This document shows positions 12,372-24,589 of a stretch of DNA of 64,000 nucleotides, one piece after another. Location of the stretch: contig CM018047.1 of NCBI GenBank assembly GCA_008638375.1, positions 49,322,679 through 49,386,678 on the forward strand, given 5' to 3'. The notes beneath the pieces are model-generated. The model was not told the origin of the DNA. It was given only the letters and a program-made list of their open reading frames with translations, and ran no database searches. This DNA comes from Nyssa sinensis. Its lineage: Eukaryota > Streptophyta > Magnoliopsida > Cornales > Nyssaceae. Each line of letters starts with the position of its first letter. Position 1 is the stretch's first letter. Both the position numbers and the translations under genes were made by a program.

Positions 12372-13546
12372 GAGCAACTCCAAGGAGGAGTGCCATCCGG
12401 GGTGCCAACCCCATAACTGCTGAAATGGCACCCAAAATTCAAAAACTTTCACTCCAACGGGAGTGCCAAATGTCATTCATGTTCTTGAGGTGGCATGTTT
12501 ACAAAAGCAGGAGAGAGAAAAGGGAAAGGTGCCATCCGAACGGTTGGACTATTTTCATTTCTACTGTTCTGACTATCATTCCAACGGCTATATTTTAACA
12601 AAAAAAATCCTATAAATTCAGAGATTTTCAGAGATTTTGTGAAAAGAAAACTTACCAAAACCCAGGTAGTAGATCTGGAGGGGTGTCGCCGTGCTGCCAG
12701 CGGTGGAGAAGAGAGCTTGTAGCTGCAGTGGAGGGAAAGTAAGAGGAGGGGCGGAGGGAGGCGCGCGGTGTTTGTTGAGGGGAAGGATGCACAGAGAGAG
12801 GGGAAGGGGAAGGGGAAGGGGAAGGGGAAGGAGGCGCAGGAAAAAAATAGGAGAAGGGGAGAGGCGCAGGGGGGAAAGGGAACAGGATGGAGCCAAGGGG
12901 GGAAGGGGAAAGAAATGAGGAAAGCAGAAATGTTTCTATATATATAACTGATGGAAAGTACTAAAATAAATTTTTTTATTTTACTTAATTGTTAGAATTG
13001 AAACTGATTTTTTAAATTAAATTAATTTTTATAATTTAAATTAAATTTTTAAATTTTAGTTTATTTGTTTATTTATTATTTATTTGTTAATTTAGGGTGA
13101 TTTTATTTATTTAGCTAATTTTTATAATTAAAGAATTTTTTTATTTTAGTTAATTGTTATTTAGAGTTTAAATTTATTTTTTAAATAAATTAATTTTTGT
13201 AATTTAATTTGAATTTTCTAATTTGATTTAATTTTTAATTATATTTTTATTTAAGGGTGATTTTATTTATTTTTTAAAATTTGAATTTGAAATTTAAAAT
13301 TTGAAATTTTCACTATAAAAATATATTCGTTAAATTGTGACTGTTATGAAAATTATACCCGTTAAAATATAACTGTTAAGTTTAAATACATTTTTTAATA
13401 AAAAAATATCAAAATATTAAAATGGCACCCCTATTTTGGCACCTGCCATTGGAGCAGATTTATAATTCAAGGATGTCAAAACACTGTTCAAAGTTGTAAA
13501 TGGGTGATTTGGCACCCCAAAATGGCATCAACCTTTGGAGTTTCTA
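12372..13546. mobile_element. PIF/Harbinger-like non-autonomous element, copy 1
   Basis: Begins GAGCAACTCCAAGGAGGAGT directly after TAA (12369-12371). Ends in a decayed version of the inverted terminus (TTGGAGTTTCTA) before another TAA (13547-13549). Terminal GAGCA-CTCCAA sequence with 3-bp TAA duplication is typical of plant PIF/Harbinger elements. No transposase is present. The interior has a GA-rich insert with a (GGGGAA)n tract at about 12800-12831, which generates spurious Leu/Pro and Arg/Gly ORFs. Confidence 0.65.
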
Positions 13547-13549
13547 TAA

Positions 13550-14198
13550 AAGCAGCGGGGTGCCATCCGAGGTGCCAAATTCATAACAGTCAAAATGACA
13601 CCTCAAACTCAAAATTTTTTACTCCGAAGGGGGTGGCATCTGAGGTTGCAAAATGGCATCCAACGGTCTGAGGTGTCATTTTTACAAACTTTGGAGAGAG
13701 AAAAGGAAGAGGTGTCATTTGAAGGTTGGGCCATTTTCATTTTTATTGTTACAACAGCTATCATTCTAACAGCTCTATTTCAACAAAGAATTCTATAAAT
13801 ACAGGAGATTTGTGAAGAGAAAACTTACCAAAGTCTGAAAAATCACTCTGAAAATTATTCTATAAATTTAGAATGATTTTATTTATTTAACTAATTTTTA
13901 TAATTAAATAATTTTTTTAATTTAGTTAATTGTTAGAATTTAAATTGATTTTTTAAATTAAATTAGTTTTTGTAATTTAATTTAAAAAATTAATTTAAAT
14001 TAAACCGTTATGAAAACCATACCCGTTAAAATATAACCGTTAAGTTTAATTACATTTTTTAATAAAAAATATTAAAATGGCACCTCATTTTGGCACCTAC
14101 CATTGAAACAGATCTATAATTCAAGAGTGTCATAACACTGTTCAATGTTGCAAATAGGTTTTTGGCACCTAAAATAGCAACTTCCTTTGGAGTTGCTC
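13550..14198. mobile_element. PIF/Harbinger-like non-autonomous element, copy 2 (shorter)
   Basis: Homologous to copy 1 over its whole length ('GGGGTGCCATCC', 'AAAACTTACCAAA', 'CCGTTAAAATATAACCGTTAAG', 'TGGCACCT'), but it lacks the GA-rich insert and more. The right end TTGGAGTTGCTC is a perfect inverse of the left end of copy 1 and is followed by TAA (14199-14201). The pair therefore looks like one head-to-tail composite between two TAA sites. Confidence 0.65.
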
Positions 14199-14456
14199 TA
14201 ATCAAATAAAAAAAATCCCTTTACATTTTCTTTTTCCATTAAATTTGCAAATCAAATAGAGCCTAAAAGGTGTGTAATATCATAAAATTCTTGATTTTGT
14301 TATATTGCCATAAGAATAAAGGTGTGTCAAGTTTGAACATAGCTCCAACATTTAGCCCTCTTCTCCACCAAAAGCAGCAACAAAATATAGAAAGTCACAT
14401 AGTACTAATGGTCAATATGTAAGTAACTTGGAGATAACTTGTAACTATTTATTATA
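14199..14456. other. Short AT-rich spacer between elements
   Basis: No gene or repeat structure recognised apart from the flanking target-site duplications. Confidence 0.5.
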
Positions 14457-14797
14457 GAGATAATTACACTTACCTCCCTTGAGATTTCTGACAATTACAG
14501 AAACCTCCCTTATAGTTTCGAAAATAACATTGTCCTCCCTGTCAGAACTTGTCCCCAAACGACGTTAATAGAGTTGGTCTATTTACCAAATTACCCTTCT
14601 ATTTCAATAATATTTTTTATTTTTTTTTCTTTATTTTTCCTCTGTCTCAATTGCAGCACTCTCTCTCGCCCCACTCCCATTCCATCTCATTTGCCTCTCA
14701 GCAGAAGCAAATCGGTGGAAGCAAAAGCAAATTGGCGGAGACGGCGTCGAACCACCTACTGCAATTCAACCACAGGTCACCTTCGCAAGCTCTTCCA

Positions 14798-15112
14798 ATG
14801 GCAGACTTTCCGGCATCTACTGCAACCGTAGAACCCAATTCACAACCACCTAAACTGGAAAACCCAGGCCCCCAATCGAATCAACCTAATTTTTCATCGC
14901 CGTCTTCATCACAATCTCCATCTCCATATGTTCCAGTAAACCCTAATCCAACCCTTCCATCATCAATCATATCTCTTCCACAACCACCTTCGATCCAATC
15001 CTATACGCCGCCTCAAATCTCCACTGTGCCTCCTAGCACCGCCATCTTTTCGACCTATGGTGCCACCATTTCTCGTCCCCACCACCCCACCGACCACCGA
15101 AGACCCACATGA
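14798..15112 (+). pseudogene. Proline/serine-rich gene fragment captured in the TIR element
   Basis: From the ATG at 14798 the frame encodes 104 residues rich in Pro, Ser and Gln (start MADFPASTATVEPNSQPPK, later SPYVPVNPNPTLPSS). The frame is open upstream to 14549. A pyrimidine-rich leader precedes the ATG, as in plant 5' UTRs. Codon bias and sequence look like the disordered N-terminus of a host gene rather than transposon protein. I do not recognise the family. Its position between MULE-like termini suggests capture (Pack-MULE). It ends in a stop before any folded domain, so function is doubtful. Confidence 0.4.
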
Positions 15113-15160
15113 CCCACAGTTCCCGTCCCCACCGCCATCTTGTCGACCTACTGCACCGCA

Positions 15161-15254
15161 ATGGCTGCGATGTTGGTGGTTCTGTTGTTAGCCATAGGTG
15201 GTTTGTAAGAAAGAAAGAGGGATTGTAGATTAAGAGAGATTTTGTGTGTGATTA

Positions 15255-15292
<38 letters not shown>

Positions 15293-15355
15293 GATATATA
15301 TTCAAAAGAGGGTTTTAGATTACAAAATCTTCTTTTGCAGAGAGAGAAGATAGGA
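15161..15355. repeat. Direct repeat, copy 1 (partner 18404-18610)
   Basis: Starts ATGGCTGCGATGTTGGTGGT, contains (GT)n and (TA)n and the segment 'AAAGAGGGTTTTAGATTACAAAA'-like. It is repeated at 18404-18610. Without the inserted LTR the two copies would be about 340 bp apart, so they predate the insertion. Confidence 0.8.
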
Positions 15356-15895
15356 AAATCAGTTAGATGCTTGGATATGGTTGGTGGTGGTTGAATCTAG
15401 TCAATTCCAATGTGGTTGATTACGGTGGTTGCTTCGGTGGTTGGTGGCCGTGTAGAGATCTGAAAAATGAGAAAAAAAATTTTGTTTTTGCTGGTAGGAC
15501 ATTTCGCATGCATAGTTTTGTCGGCTTTATCGGTAAAGCATTTTTTTTGCATTATCTCACCAAATGGCATATTTAGAAGCATATTTGGAGTGTGTCATAG
15601 AAGATAAATATGCTTAGAATATTGTGAGGTAAACAGTGTAAAAATTTCAGCAAAAATGGAAACAGTTTCCAGAATTGGACAAAAAGGGCACTCGGGTGAC
15701 CCGAGTGGAAACGGCCAAAACCGACCTCAAACGAAAATGTTTTCTTCTGAAAGTTTTCATTTAAAATAATTTTATGAACATTGGCTAAAACAAAATTTTG
15801 AATTGAAGCGTTTAGGAACGGGTTGTAGAGTAACGAGGTTTCTGGGTTTATTAAGGGCAAAATGGTCATTTGCCCTTACCCCTTTGGTCCCTCAC

Positions 15896-15903
15896 TATAA
15901 ATA
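15896..15903 (+). promoter_or_regulatory. TATA box of the gypsy solo LTR
   Basis: TATAAATA preceded by C-rich sequence and followed about 30 bp later by the likely transcription start region. This places the LTR in plus orientation. Confidence 0.55.
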
Positions 15904-15958
15904 CCACTCATAGAGGGCTGGCGATACAGAAATCATTCTGTATCTTCAACAGCCCACG

Positions 15959-15962
<4 letters not shown>

Positions 15963-16028
<66 letters not shown>
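15963..16028. repeat. (TA)n(GA)n microsatellite in the LTR
   Basis: Pure TA run of about 46 bp followed directly by a GA run. Confidence 0.95.
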
Positions 16029-18403
16029 AGCCCTAAAATTTCCAAGTTTCAAGCATCCGAAACACGCTTTTCGAGTGGGATTTTGGCCGAGCTTCCTTCT
16101 AAGAAGTTGTTCATCTCATCGAGTCCTGTATCCTCATAGAACATTTTGGCCATCCAGAAAACACAGCCTTCCCAGTTTGAGAAAAATTGATTTTAGGTAT
16201 GGTTTCTTGCTAAGCTAGGAATAGATTTAGTTTTTCTTGCTTTGCTACATGTTAATTGAGCTGTGTAGATGTTTAATTAATGCCAGGAAGTTGCCTAGGT
16301 GGTGTTGATTTGAATTATTTAGAGTTAGAACTTTAGGGGTTTAAATATCCTTTAGTTTAATTGATGTTTTGTTGCCTTGTAAATGATGTATCTTGCCCTT
16401 GTATTAGACTGCTGTATTTTATGTGTATTTATGTGATATTTACTTGACATCTTGGAAGGGAATTGGTTGTGTGATGTATTAGTCTTTTATGGAATTTTAG
16501 TGATCTTGTGAAATTTAGTCTATTCTTTGTGGTTGGTGAAATTGTGATATTGTGGCTTGAAAAAAAATGTGTTGAGGTGTGTGGTTATGACATATGTTAT
16601 GTGAAGCATGTTATGGGAATTTAAAGTTATGAATTATGTGGGGTTTAATGCATGACTTGAAAAGGGACACCATGTGTTTGATCATTTGTCACATTGAACT
16701 TGTATGATGAAATCATGGCATCTTGGCATAATGTGATTCCTTGGAAACATGGTGTGGGTGAGCACATGGTGCTGGACATTATGAGGGTGTAGATCCTGTG
16801 GTGAAAAATCCAAAATTCGGCCGTTGGTACTCCTTTCCATCGGGGACGTACCGAAAAGGAGACATACGAGGCGGTACTCATGCCAGCGGGGAATGACCGT
16901 ATCATGAGACATGGGTGTGGCATAGAGTTTGCATGTGTGAGTCACACATAGTGTATTTGCATTGCATTGAACAACGAGAGGGGAAAGTATGGCTTGAAAA
17001 TGTACACTTGCACATGCCACGTCCTAAATTTGTTGCTAGTATTAGTGAGTTATCATACCAGCAGTTGAGCTGACCCATTCGTGGGACATTATATTTCAGA
17101 TGAGGCACCAGCTGCTTGAGACTTCCTTGAGTGTTGAAGAAAAAGGAAGGAAATAGATTACGTAGTAGATTTGGCCTTTGGGGGGGCATATTTTGAATGT
17201 GTCGGCATGAGCCCAACTTGTTGTATTTAAACTTATGTAAATTGTGAACGTTAGGCCTTGGGCCACTTTGTAATGAAAGTATAATATTTCTATTTTAATG
17301 TATATTAAACTGATGTATTGGAAATATAAAGGAATGTATGATGATTGTGGTTTCATTGTATTTTACATGGATGTGTTGGAAGTGGGAGATGTATGTTGAG
17401 TTGATGGAATTGTGGCCACCGAGTGAGGGTGGATTGTTAATGAGCTTATATTCATGTATGTGGTGGAAAACACTTAGAAAAACAAAGGAAACTATGACCA
17501 AATTTTGGTAAAAATTAAAGTGGGGAAAAGTGTGTGAAACACCCTTGAAATGAGTGGGAAAAAATGTCTAAAATGGAGGCTTAGAAGCTAGGGAAATTGG
17601 GCTGAGAATGGGTGAAAAAGGGGCTTGAAAAACTTAGAGAAAAATTCAAAAATTGGAAAAATAGGTTGCAGCCATGAACAGTGAATTTTTAGAAAATCTA
17701 GCTTGCAGCCGCTACAGTAACTGAACCAAAACAGCCCCAGCCGCCCACAGCCGCGCCCCCCCTAGCGCGCCCTGTGCCTGCACACGCGTGGCCCTACTGC
17801 GCGCCCACCTACCGTGCCATTGCTTGCCACTACTGCCCTGCTGTCTCACTTGCTACTACACCTTGTTGTCCAACCTTGTTTCACCACCCTTTTGGCCACC
17901 CTTTTGAGCCATTTTGGGGACACCTTTTGGGCTATAGACACTATTTTAGGCCATGTTTAGGTCTCATTTTGGGCTGTTTTAGGGACCTTTGTGGGCCATG
18001 TTGTGACCTAGATTTCAAGGCCATGTTTGGCCATCCACTAGGGCTAACTTTGGGCTGATATTTGACTATCTTTTGACCATGTCCCAGGACGTTTTAGGGT
18101 CATCTGATACATCACTTTAGGGAGATTTTTGGAGATACTTTAAGGCTATTTTAAGGGTCATTTTTAAACATGATTTAAATTGATTGGAGCATTAATTAGG
18201 ACAAGTATTTAATTTTAAATTGTGGGGGAAAAATTTGAAGAATAATAAGGAATATTTCAATTAAATTTACTAGATTGTCATTTCTTTTCTTTTCTTTTAT
18301 TTCGTTCAGTCACTCCTCGGGTTCGCGGAAATCCGGGGCGTGACAGGCCGTGTGGTTGCTTCGGTGGTTTCAGGTGGCATCGAAGATGGTAATGGTGCTG
18401 GCA

Positions 18404-18499
18404 ATGGCTGCAATGTTGGTGGTTGTGTTGTTGGCCATGGGTGGTGTGTAAGCAAGAGAGAGGGATTGCAGATTAAGAGGGATTTTATGTGTGATTGTA

Positions 18500-18550
<51 letters not shown>

Positions 18551-18610
18551 AAGAGGGTTTTAGATTACAAAACCCTATTTTGCAGAGAAAGAAGATAGAA
18601 AAGATTGCAA
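18404..18610. repeat. Direct repeat, copy 2 (partner 15161-15355)
   Basis: Second copy of the same segment, diverged mainly in the length of the GT/TA microsatellite. Confidence 0.8.
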
Positions 18611-18914
18611 AGAGAGAGAAGATAGGAAAGATTGTAGAGAGAGAGAGAGAGAAGATAGGAAAAAAAAAAGATTTTGTTAAAATGAGTTAACTCAGAAAAG
18701 GGTAAATTTGGTATTTGAAAAAAATTAAGATGATGTCAGCATTTTTCGTTTAGTCAACTAACGGTTGACTAACGGAGGGGAGGTCTTCGATACTGACATT
18801 AAAGTAGAAGGGAGGTCAGTGTAATTTTTCAAACCACAGAGGATGCATGTATAATATCAATAAACCCCAGGGGAGGTCAGTGTTATTTACCCTTCATTAT
18901 ATTTTGTAGGTAAA

Positions 18915-19783
18915 AAGTACCATGTCAGCACAAAATACCACGACGATGTGAGCTCAAGAGAAGAAAGAACCCAACTAAGAGGGCCTCCTCCCTCACAAGG
19001 GTCACATGCGCCCAACTGAAGCACCATCGCTAACATGCCTTCAAAAGAAGAGAGAACCCCACTAAAAGAGCCCCCTCCCTCACGAGGGTCACATGCGCCC
19101 AACATAGACACTCTCGCCAACATGCGCTCAAGAGAGGAAAGAACCCCACTAAGAGTGCCCCCTCCCTCATGCAAGCACTCTTAAAAGATTATAATTGTCA
19201 CACATAATCACTACCTCACCCACCTTTCATAAGGGCCTCTTCAAGGCTTAAGGGTAGGTCTTGGGAGACCTCCGAGTCTGGCACGTGAATGTAGCATAAC
19301 CTTCACGCTACACTTCCAATGATACCGGCTATTCAGGGTCATGGATTGGCAACTATGGTGGCAGGCACTCCAGGAAGCTTCACACACCTCGCGCGTGAGG
19401 CTGTCTAGATCTTCTAGAACAAAGAGGGGACTCCACCTTAAATAACTCTTATTTTGGACCATAGTGGTACACCTGTCAACAACTAAGGGCTCACATGAGC
19501 TCATTAGGGTTGAAATGTGACCTACCACTATAAATACCCTTACAACTACCACAATAAAGTGTCAATCATCAGAAAGAGAAATAATCAATCAATCAATCAA
19601 GAGGATTAACTTTGACATCCTTCGCTCTCAATTCTAGGTATCTGGAATCGCACTCCAGTTACAACCTAGATATTGGGAATCGCATGAAAGTTGGCATAAG
19701 TCTTGCCCCGACCTCTTGGGAGTCCCTCATGAAAGATTCTAGATTGCCTTATCTCGACCCCTCCACTTCGCTCTGAAGTTCCA
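18915..19783 (+). mobile_element. Probable gypsy-type LTR remnant
   Basis: Starts TGTCAGCACA, contains the minisatellite and a TATA-like ACTATAAATACCC at about 19528-19540. It ends near GTTCCAC followed by TTGGCATCCGACGC, which resembles a decayed gypsy primer binding site. No coding domain or second LTR is found. Boundaries are guesses. Confidence 0.35.
18954..19177. repeat. 87-bp minisatellite, about 2.6 copies
   Basis: Units start near 18954, 19041 and 19128 (TCAAGAGAAG / TCAAAAGAAG / TCAAGAGAGG). Each carries 'CCTCCCTCAC', and the first two also share 'GGGTCACATGCGCCCAAC'. The third copy is truncated. Confidence 0.85.
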
Positions 19784-21090
19784 CTTGGCATCCGACGCGC
19801 TAGTTGTACTTGCCTTTACAATTCGCATCTCAAACACAACCACTCATGGTCTCCTAGCTATCCACACATATTATGACATTGAGCTTTTTTCAATATCTTC
19901 TCCTCGTACAATTGTTCTCTCATTTTTTTATAGTTTGTTTGGAAAAACAAAAAAGGAAAGGAGAATATTAGTTATAACAAAGAACAGGGATAATGTAATT
20001 CTTCATGTTAAGATAACTAATGAGATATGATAATGTAATATTCCTATCTTGTACTTTAATTGTCTTATTACAAAAGATGTATATTGTAGAATTAAAACAC
20101 TAGTCTTGGACATTATCCATTATGTTTGTTGCAATCACGGTCTCAAAATAGAGATTGCTTGTAATGTATTAGGGATTAACTAGACAAAATTTACTTCAAA
20201 CTCCCACTAAGTGCAAATTCTTTTGAAGTCATCCACTGTAAGACGTGAGTCTTATTTCGTAATGTTTGTGGGTACTGAAGTGTTTATTCATTGATGAAAC
20301 TGAAACAATGTTGAGGACGTGAGGTTCTCTTCATATGAAAAAAAACAAAAAGACCAAATTGAATCCTATCAATTGCTTCTTCCAAATTTTCCCTTGAAAT
20401 GTATTTAGAAAGAAAAAAAAAGTATATCAAATTTGTTGGGTGGTTGTGTTGCTAGAGGAAGATGGTGGTTTTTATAGGTTGCTCCGTCTCTGGTTAAGCT
20501 TCAGTCCACTCGTATAGCTGATGTTCTCCCAGTTTCCTTTTGTTATTCCCCCACCTTTGCTGAAGTGTGTCGTCTGTCATGTTTAAGAAAATCCTTCTAC
20601 TTAAAATTCATATGCAAATGGGTTAAATTAGGATCTCTTCTACTATCTGTCCATGTCAATTCACATGCAAATAAGTACATCTATAGTTAAGTAATAGATC
20701 CATATAAAATGGGTTTTGATAACTAGGAGTGAAGACCATTTTCTTCCCCCTCTCTCTTTTGGCTATTTTTGTGATAACGTAGTTTAAAAAAATTAAATAT
20801 ATGTTCATTATAGAAAGAAATTGTGGTGTGACTTTAGCAGGCATGGTAGATGGCGGCAGCGGCGGTGGCGCTGGATGTGTTTATTCCATATGCCTTCTGG
20901 CTGTAGTACAGGTATGACAGAGAAGTTGATTCTTGGTTCTTCCAAGGGGCCTTTTTTTTTTTAATAGATTCCAACAAAACATTTTCCATTAGTTTTACTC
21001 AACATTATTTTGTTGCTTGGCTTTTTTGGCTTTTAAAAGCAAAAATCTTCTTTAAAATTCTAATCCATAGGGTGCCTAAACTACCATTTC
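19784..21090. other. Intergenic sequence
   Basis: No gene or clear element. A GGCGG-rich patch near 20850-20865 and short open frames carry no recognisable protein. Confidence 0.5.
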
Positions 21091-21732
21091 AACTATGGTT
21101 AGTGTCACGGGAGTAATTTTTGCTTTTGCTTCACACAAAGACTATCTAGTGATGGCATTGTCACTGCAACCAACCACACAACACACACAACTTGGGGACC
21201 CCCCAAAAAAAAAAAACACAAGGCACAACCAATTTCAGGGGAATCACTTCCAAACTTTTTATTCAATCACAATGATTACAAAGAAACAAAGAAACATACA
21301 AATCTGATCAAACGCTCTCTTTGCCTGCAGTACAAGGTGACAAAATATTTATACAGAGATTGGCGGTGGATAAGTTGGATAAATTAACATAAGCCACAGG
21401 GCATCGCAGTTATCAACGGTGGTTACCAGCAGCCCATTGCCATCTTTGCATGTACAACTGCCTTCAACTGCCAATGCCACGAAGCACCAATTAGCACATG
21501 CCAAACAATCATGTCCATGCACACATTACAGCCACAAGTCCCGTGTGTCAGCCACTCAACCATGTATGTTGGGCTGCACCAATGTCATGTGCCATTAAGT
21601 CACTTACATGCCGATGCTAAGCCATCAGCTACCTTGAGCTTCAAGAGTCCTCAACATCACCTCACCGAGTTAGCCACAAAGTCAGCTCCATGCTCTACCC
21701 GACCGCACATAAAAATCACCTTTGCTCAACAA

Positions 21733-21963
21733 CATACCTCTTTAACTCGGGTGGGAAAGGTCACCCTCCCCTATACATGCTAATTTGAAATTCCAGCATC
21801 GCAGGAGGAGACTTTGGTTCTGCCCCATGCAGGCTCTACCTCATCGCGCATAAGACATCACCGTTGCAAGAAGACATACCTTTAACTTTGGTGGGAAAGA
21901 TCACCCTCCCCTATATATGCTAATCATAAATTCCAGCATTGCAGGAGGAGACTTTAGTTCTGC
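21733..21963. repeat. Direct repeat pair, ~90 bp units
   Basis: Segments at about 21733-21826 and 21878-21963 share 'GGTGGGAAAG', 'TCACCCTCCCCTATA', 'ATGCTAAT' and 'GCAGGAGGAGACTTT' in the same order. This suggests an old tandem duplication or LTR debris. Confidence 0.75.
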
Positions 21964-22016
21964 TCAGGATTTGGAGCACGACCAGTTCGTCATCCTTCAG
22001 CATAGGAGACCCAAAC

Positions 22017-22017
<1 letters not shown>

Positions 22018-22057
<40 letters not shown>

Positions 22058-22058
22058 T
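22018..22058. repeat. (TC)n(AC)n microsatellite
   Basis: Compound CT then AC dinucleotide run. Confidence 0.95.
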
Positions 22059-23489
22059 AAAATTCTCACTCGGACAGGAAGAAACATCACTTGTCTAAAA
22101 CCCTTCTACATAATATAATGACAATGCCACTGATCACTTCAAATCACCTTGCTTAGCCAACCTAAAATACCGAAAGACACCTAACTTAGCACCCGATTGT
22201 TTGTGACGAGCAAATATAAAATACTCTTAGAATACGGTACCTTCAAAGGTGAGATCAATTATCACATGTGCAGAAGTATATTACTCTTACATACATAACT
22301 ATCAACTTCGCTGTTAAGAGTATTGGTCTAGGAGTACCTAATATGTTTTCGTTTGTGACAGCATGATGGCAGTGCTGGCTCAGTTCTGATGTACTAAAAT
22401 GTACGGAAGTACTTGATTAAGGAGAGAAGATTGCAAAGTAGTTATAGAAGTTCAAACAGCATGTTCTCTGGAAGCAGATATTGTGAATCCCATAAAGTGG
22501 GGGAAAAGTCTGACCTGCTTGTGGCTGCATTGACTAACTTGCACAAAAGTTGTAGCTTGAACATCAACTTCTAGTTTCCTGAGCAGCCACTTATTGCACA
22601 TGCAGCTAATGGAAGCAATTAGTACCGTTTGGAAGCGATCATATTACCGACAATTGAAACCAGACACTGGCAATTTTGTACGGCACTCCCAAAACTGCCA
22701 TTTGCTTTATATCAATGCTCCATCAATCCCCATGTACAATGCCTAAAGGGCATATAAGAGAAGTACAGTTTCTCAGGAAATGATCCCCATGTGACAAATT
22801 AAAAATCATGGAAGCTAAATAAAGTATAAAACCCCAACTTCAAAAGTTTTCAGGGAAATATTCTCACTTGACACAAGTTGTGCAGGACACAGGCAGAGAG
22901 CTCTACTTAACCATTTTCCCATGATTTTACAGTTCCTCCTCTTCTACATACTCCATGGTCCTAAACATTCTAAACACAACATCCACTGCAGTAGGGCCCT
23001 ATATCACCATTAATCAGCTGTTTACCAAACGATTTAGAAACCACCAGACACAACTGAAAGCAACTTTAAGTGTCTGAGTAAGACCATATAAAATTTGTCA
23101 CATAAAACTTTCAGAAACAAGCAAAAGATGAAAAGAAAACAAATGCCAGGACTAGAGCACAAAGGGAGAAGTCTCTTTGCCTCATTACACAATAAATATC
23201 AGGGGAGACACTACCTCTATAAACCAGATTCCTTATGATACACACAATTACACCAATTACACCTCCATGGCTAACAAGACAAAAAAGGAATGAGCCAATA
23301 ACCCCCCAATCCCAACAAAAAAAAAAGGGAGCCACCTCAATATCCACAGAACCTCACCTTCACTTTCTACAATCAGTTGGCAGACTTTTTGTAAGAAACC
23401 GTAGGGAGGAGGGGCTAACCAATACCTGCACCATTTAGGTTTGTTGATAGCTAATGAGGATAACTTTGCAATTTCATGGCCCACTGTTC
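22059..23489. other. 3' flank of the PP2A B' gene and intergenic sequence
   Basis: The part adjacent to 23490 should hold the 3' UTR of the minus-strand PP2A gene. The remainder shows no gene. Confidence 0.5.
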
Positions 23490-24555
23490 TCAACTACCAG
23501 CAGTTGTTCGCAGACTTGTATTGGTAGCAATGGCAACAGAAGAGACAAATCTGGAAACTAGCACAGCCTCATTACTAACGGCCTTGGAGGCTGCCACATC
23601 TTCCATGCGCTTCCAGGTTGATTCCCGCTTCTCCTGAGTCTCCCTCTCTTTCATTTCATCGTCTTGGAAACTGACTAGGCACTCATCAAAGAGTGCTTGG
23701 TCAGCATCTGAAAATATCTTCCTCACATTAACTGTCAGGCTCTGAACAGCTTGGTTCCAGTGACTTTGTGTGTTTCTCTCCAATGCCGGGAATATTATGG
23801 GCAATATCACATTGTGGTTCTGTGTGATCAAATTCCTTATATGATCATTATTCCACAGGAACAAAGCACGCTCAGCTACCTGCCAGATAAAATCACATAT
23901 TTTACAAATTGCAAGAGAGAATAAGTTCTATTCAGGACGAACTCATACGGGAAAAACTACCATAAAGTACACTCTGCGTGAACTAATACTGGCTATGATA
24001 TTAAAAGTGCAGCTCAGGAAGCCAACTCAAACTAGGCAAGCCAATCAGGATATCAAACAAAGAGTCATTCGTCATCCTCCATTGATGGTTAGATAATACA
24101 GGAGTGGTATTATAGTATCAGTAAACGAAATGCATCTCTCCAATAATCTCCACTTTAGATAAAAAGAGTTGAAAAAGAAATTATATATAAAGAGTTGAAA
24201 GAGACAACGTTTTTAAAGACATCTCCAAATGCCATTGGCATTATACAAAGCCTAGTCCTGATAATTATACTAAAGTAAAAGCCTTTTTCCTTCTTGATTG
24301 AACATGGGGGAAGCCAATAGTTCAAGGGCAGGTAATGGCATATGAATAACAATTCCAAGAATGTAAAAGCCACAGATTGGGAATGTAACAAGGTAGGTCC
24401 CAGATTCTTCAACTACCTAGGACACGTCAATTGTACCAACATTTTGTAGAATGAAAGTAGAACCCAAAAAAAAACCTAAGATAAAACTAGAAAGGTCAAA
24501 AGGAACAATCAAATTTTAAAACATGCATAACAGAGAGGAAGAGAAAGAAGAGAAA

Positions 24556-24589
<34 letters not shown>

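Larger units (their letters stand above)
15451..18345. mobile_element. Ty3/gypsy solo LTR, Tekay/Del type (2895 bp)
   Basis: TGTAGAGATCTG at the left and GGGGCGTGACA at the right give TG...CA ends. Perfect 5-bp duplications GGCCG flank it at 15446-15450 and 18346-18350. There is no internal domain, PBS or second LTR, so it is a solo LTR left by LTR-LTR recombination. The long length and the 'CTCGGGTTCGCGG...CGGGGCGTGACA' end are typical of plant Tekay/Del chromovirus LTRs (family knowledge, not checked). A TATA-type promoter is at 15896. Open frames inside (for example 16645-17020 minus) are not genes. Confidence 0.85.
14457..18892. mobile_element. TIR element (MULE-like, Pack-MULE candidate) split by a solo LTR
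   Basis: Left end GAGATAATTACACTTACCTC and right end (minus) GGGTAAATAACACTGACCTC form imperfect inverted repeats of about 100 bp. They are rich in the 'ACCTCCC...' motif. Flanks TTTATTATA (14448-14456) and TTCATTATA (18893-18901) look like a 9-bp target duplication with one mismatch, as for Mutator-like elements. No transposase is visible. The interior carries a proline-rich gene fragment, two copies of a segment ending in GT/TA microsatellites, and a gypsy solo LTR. Without the LTR the element is about 1.5 kb. Confidence 0.6.

Noticed and set aside
12618..12918. Leu/Pro-rich (minus) and Arg/Gly-rich (plus) ORFs
   Set aside because: Both are produced by the GA-rich (GGGGAA)n tract in a non-autonomous element.
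16645..17501. Overlapping minus-strand ORFs of about 70-110 codons
   Set aside because: They lie inside the gypsy solo LTR, have no family signature, and overlap each other in several frames.
21511..21783. 90-codon plus-strand ORF
   Set aside because: Covers part of a noncoding direct repeat and shows no family features.
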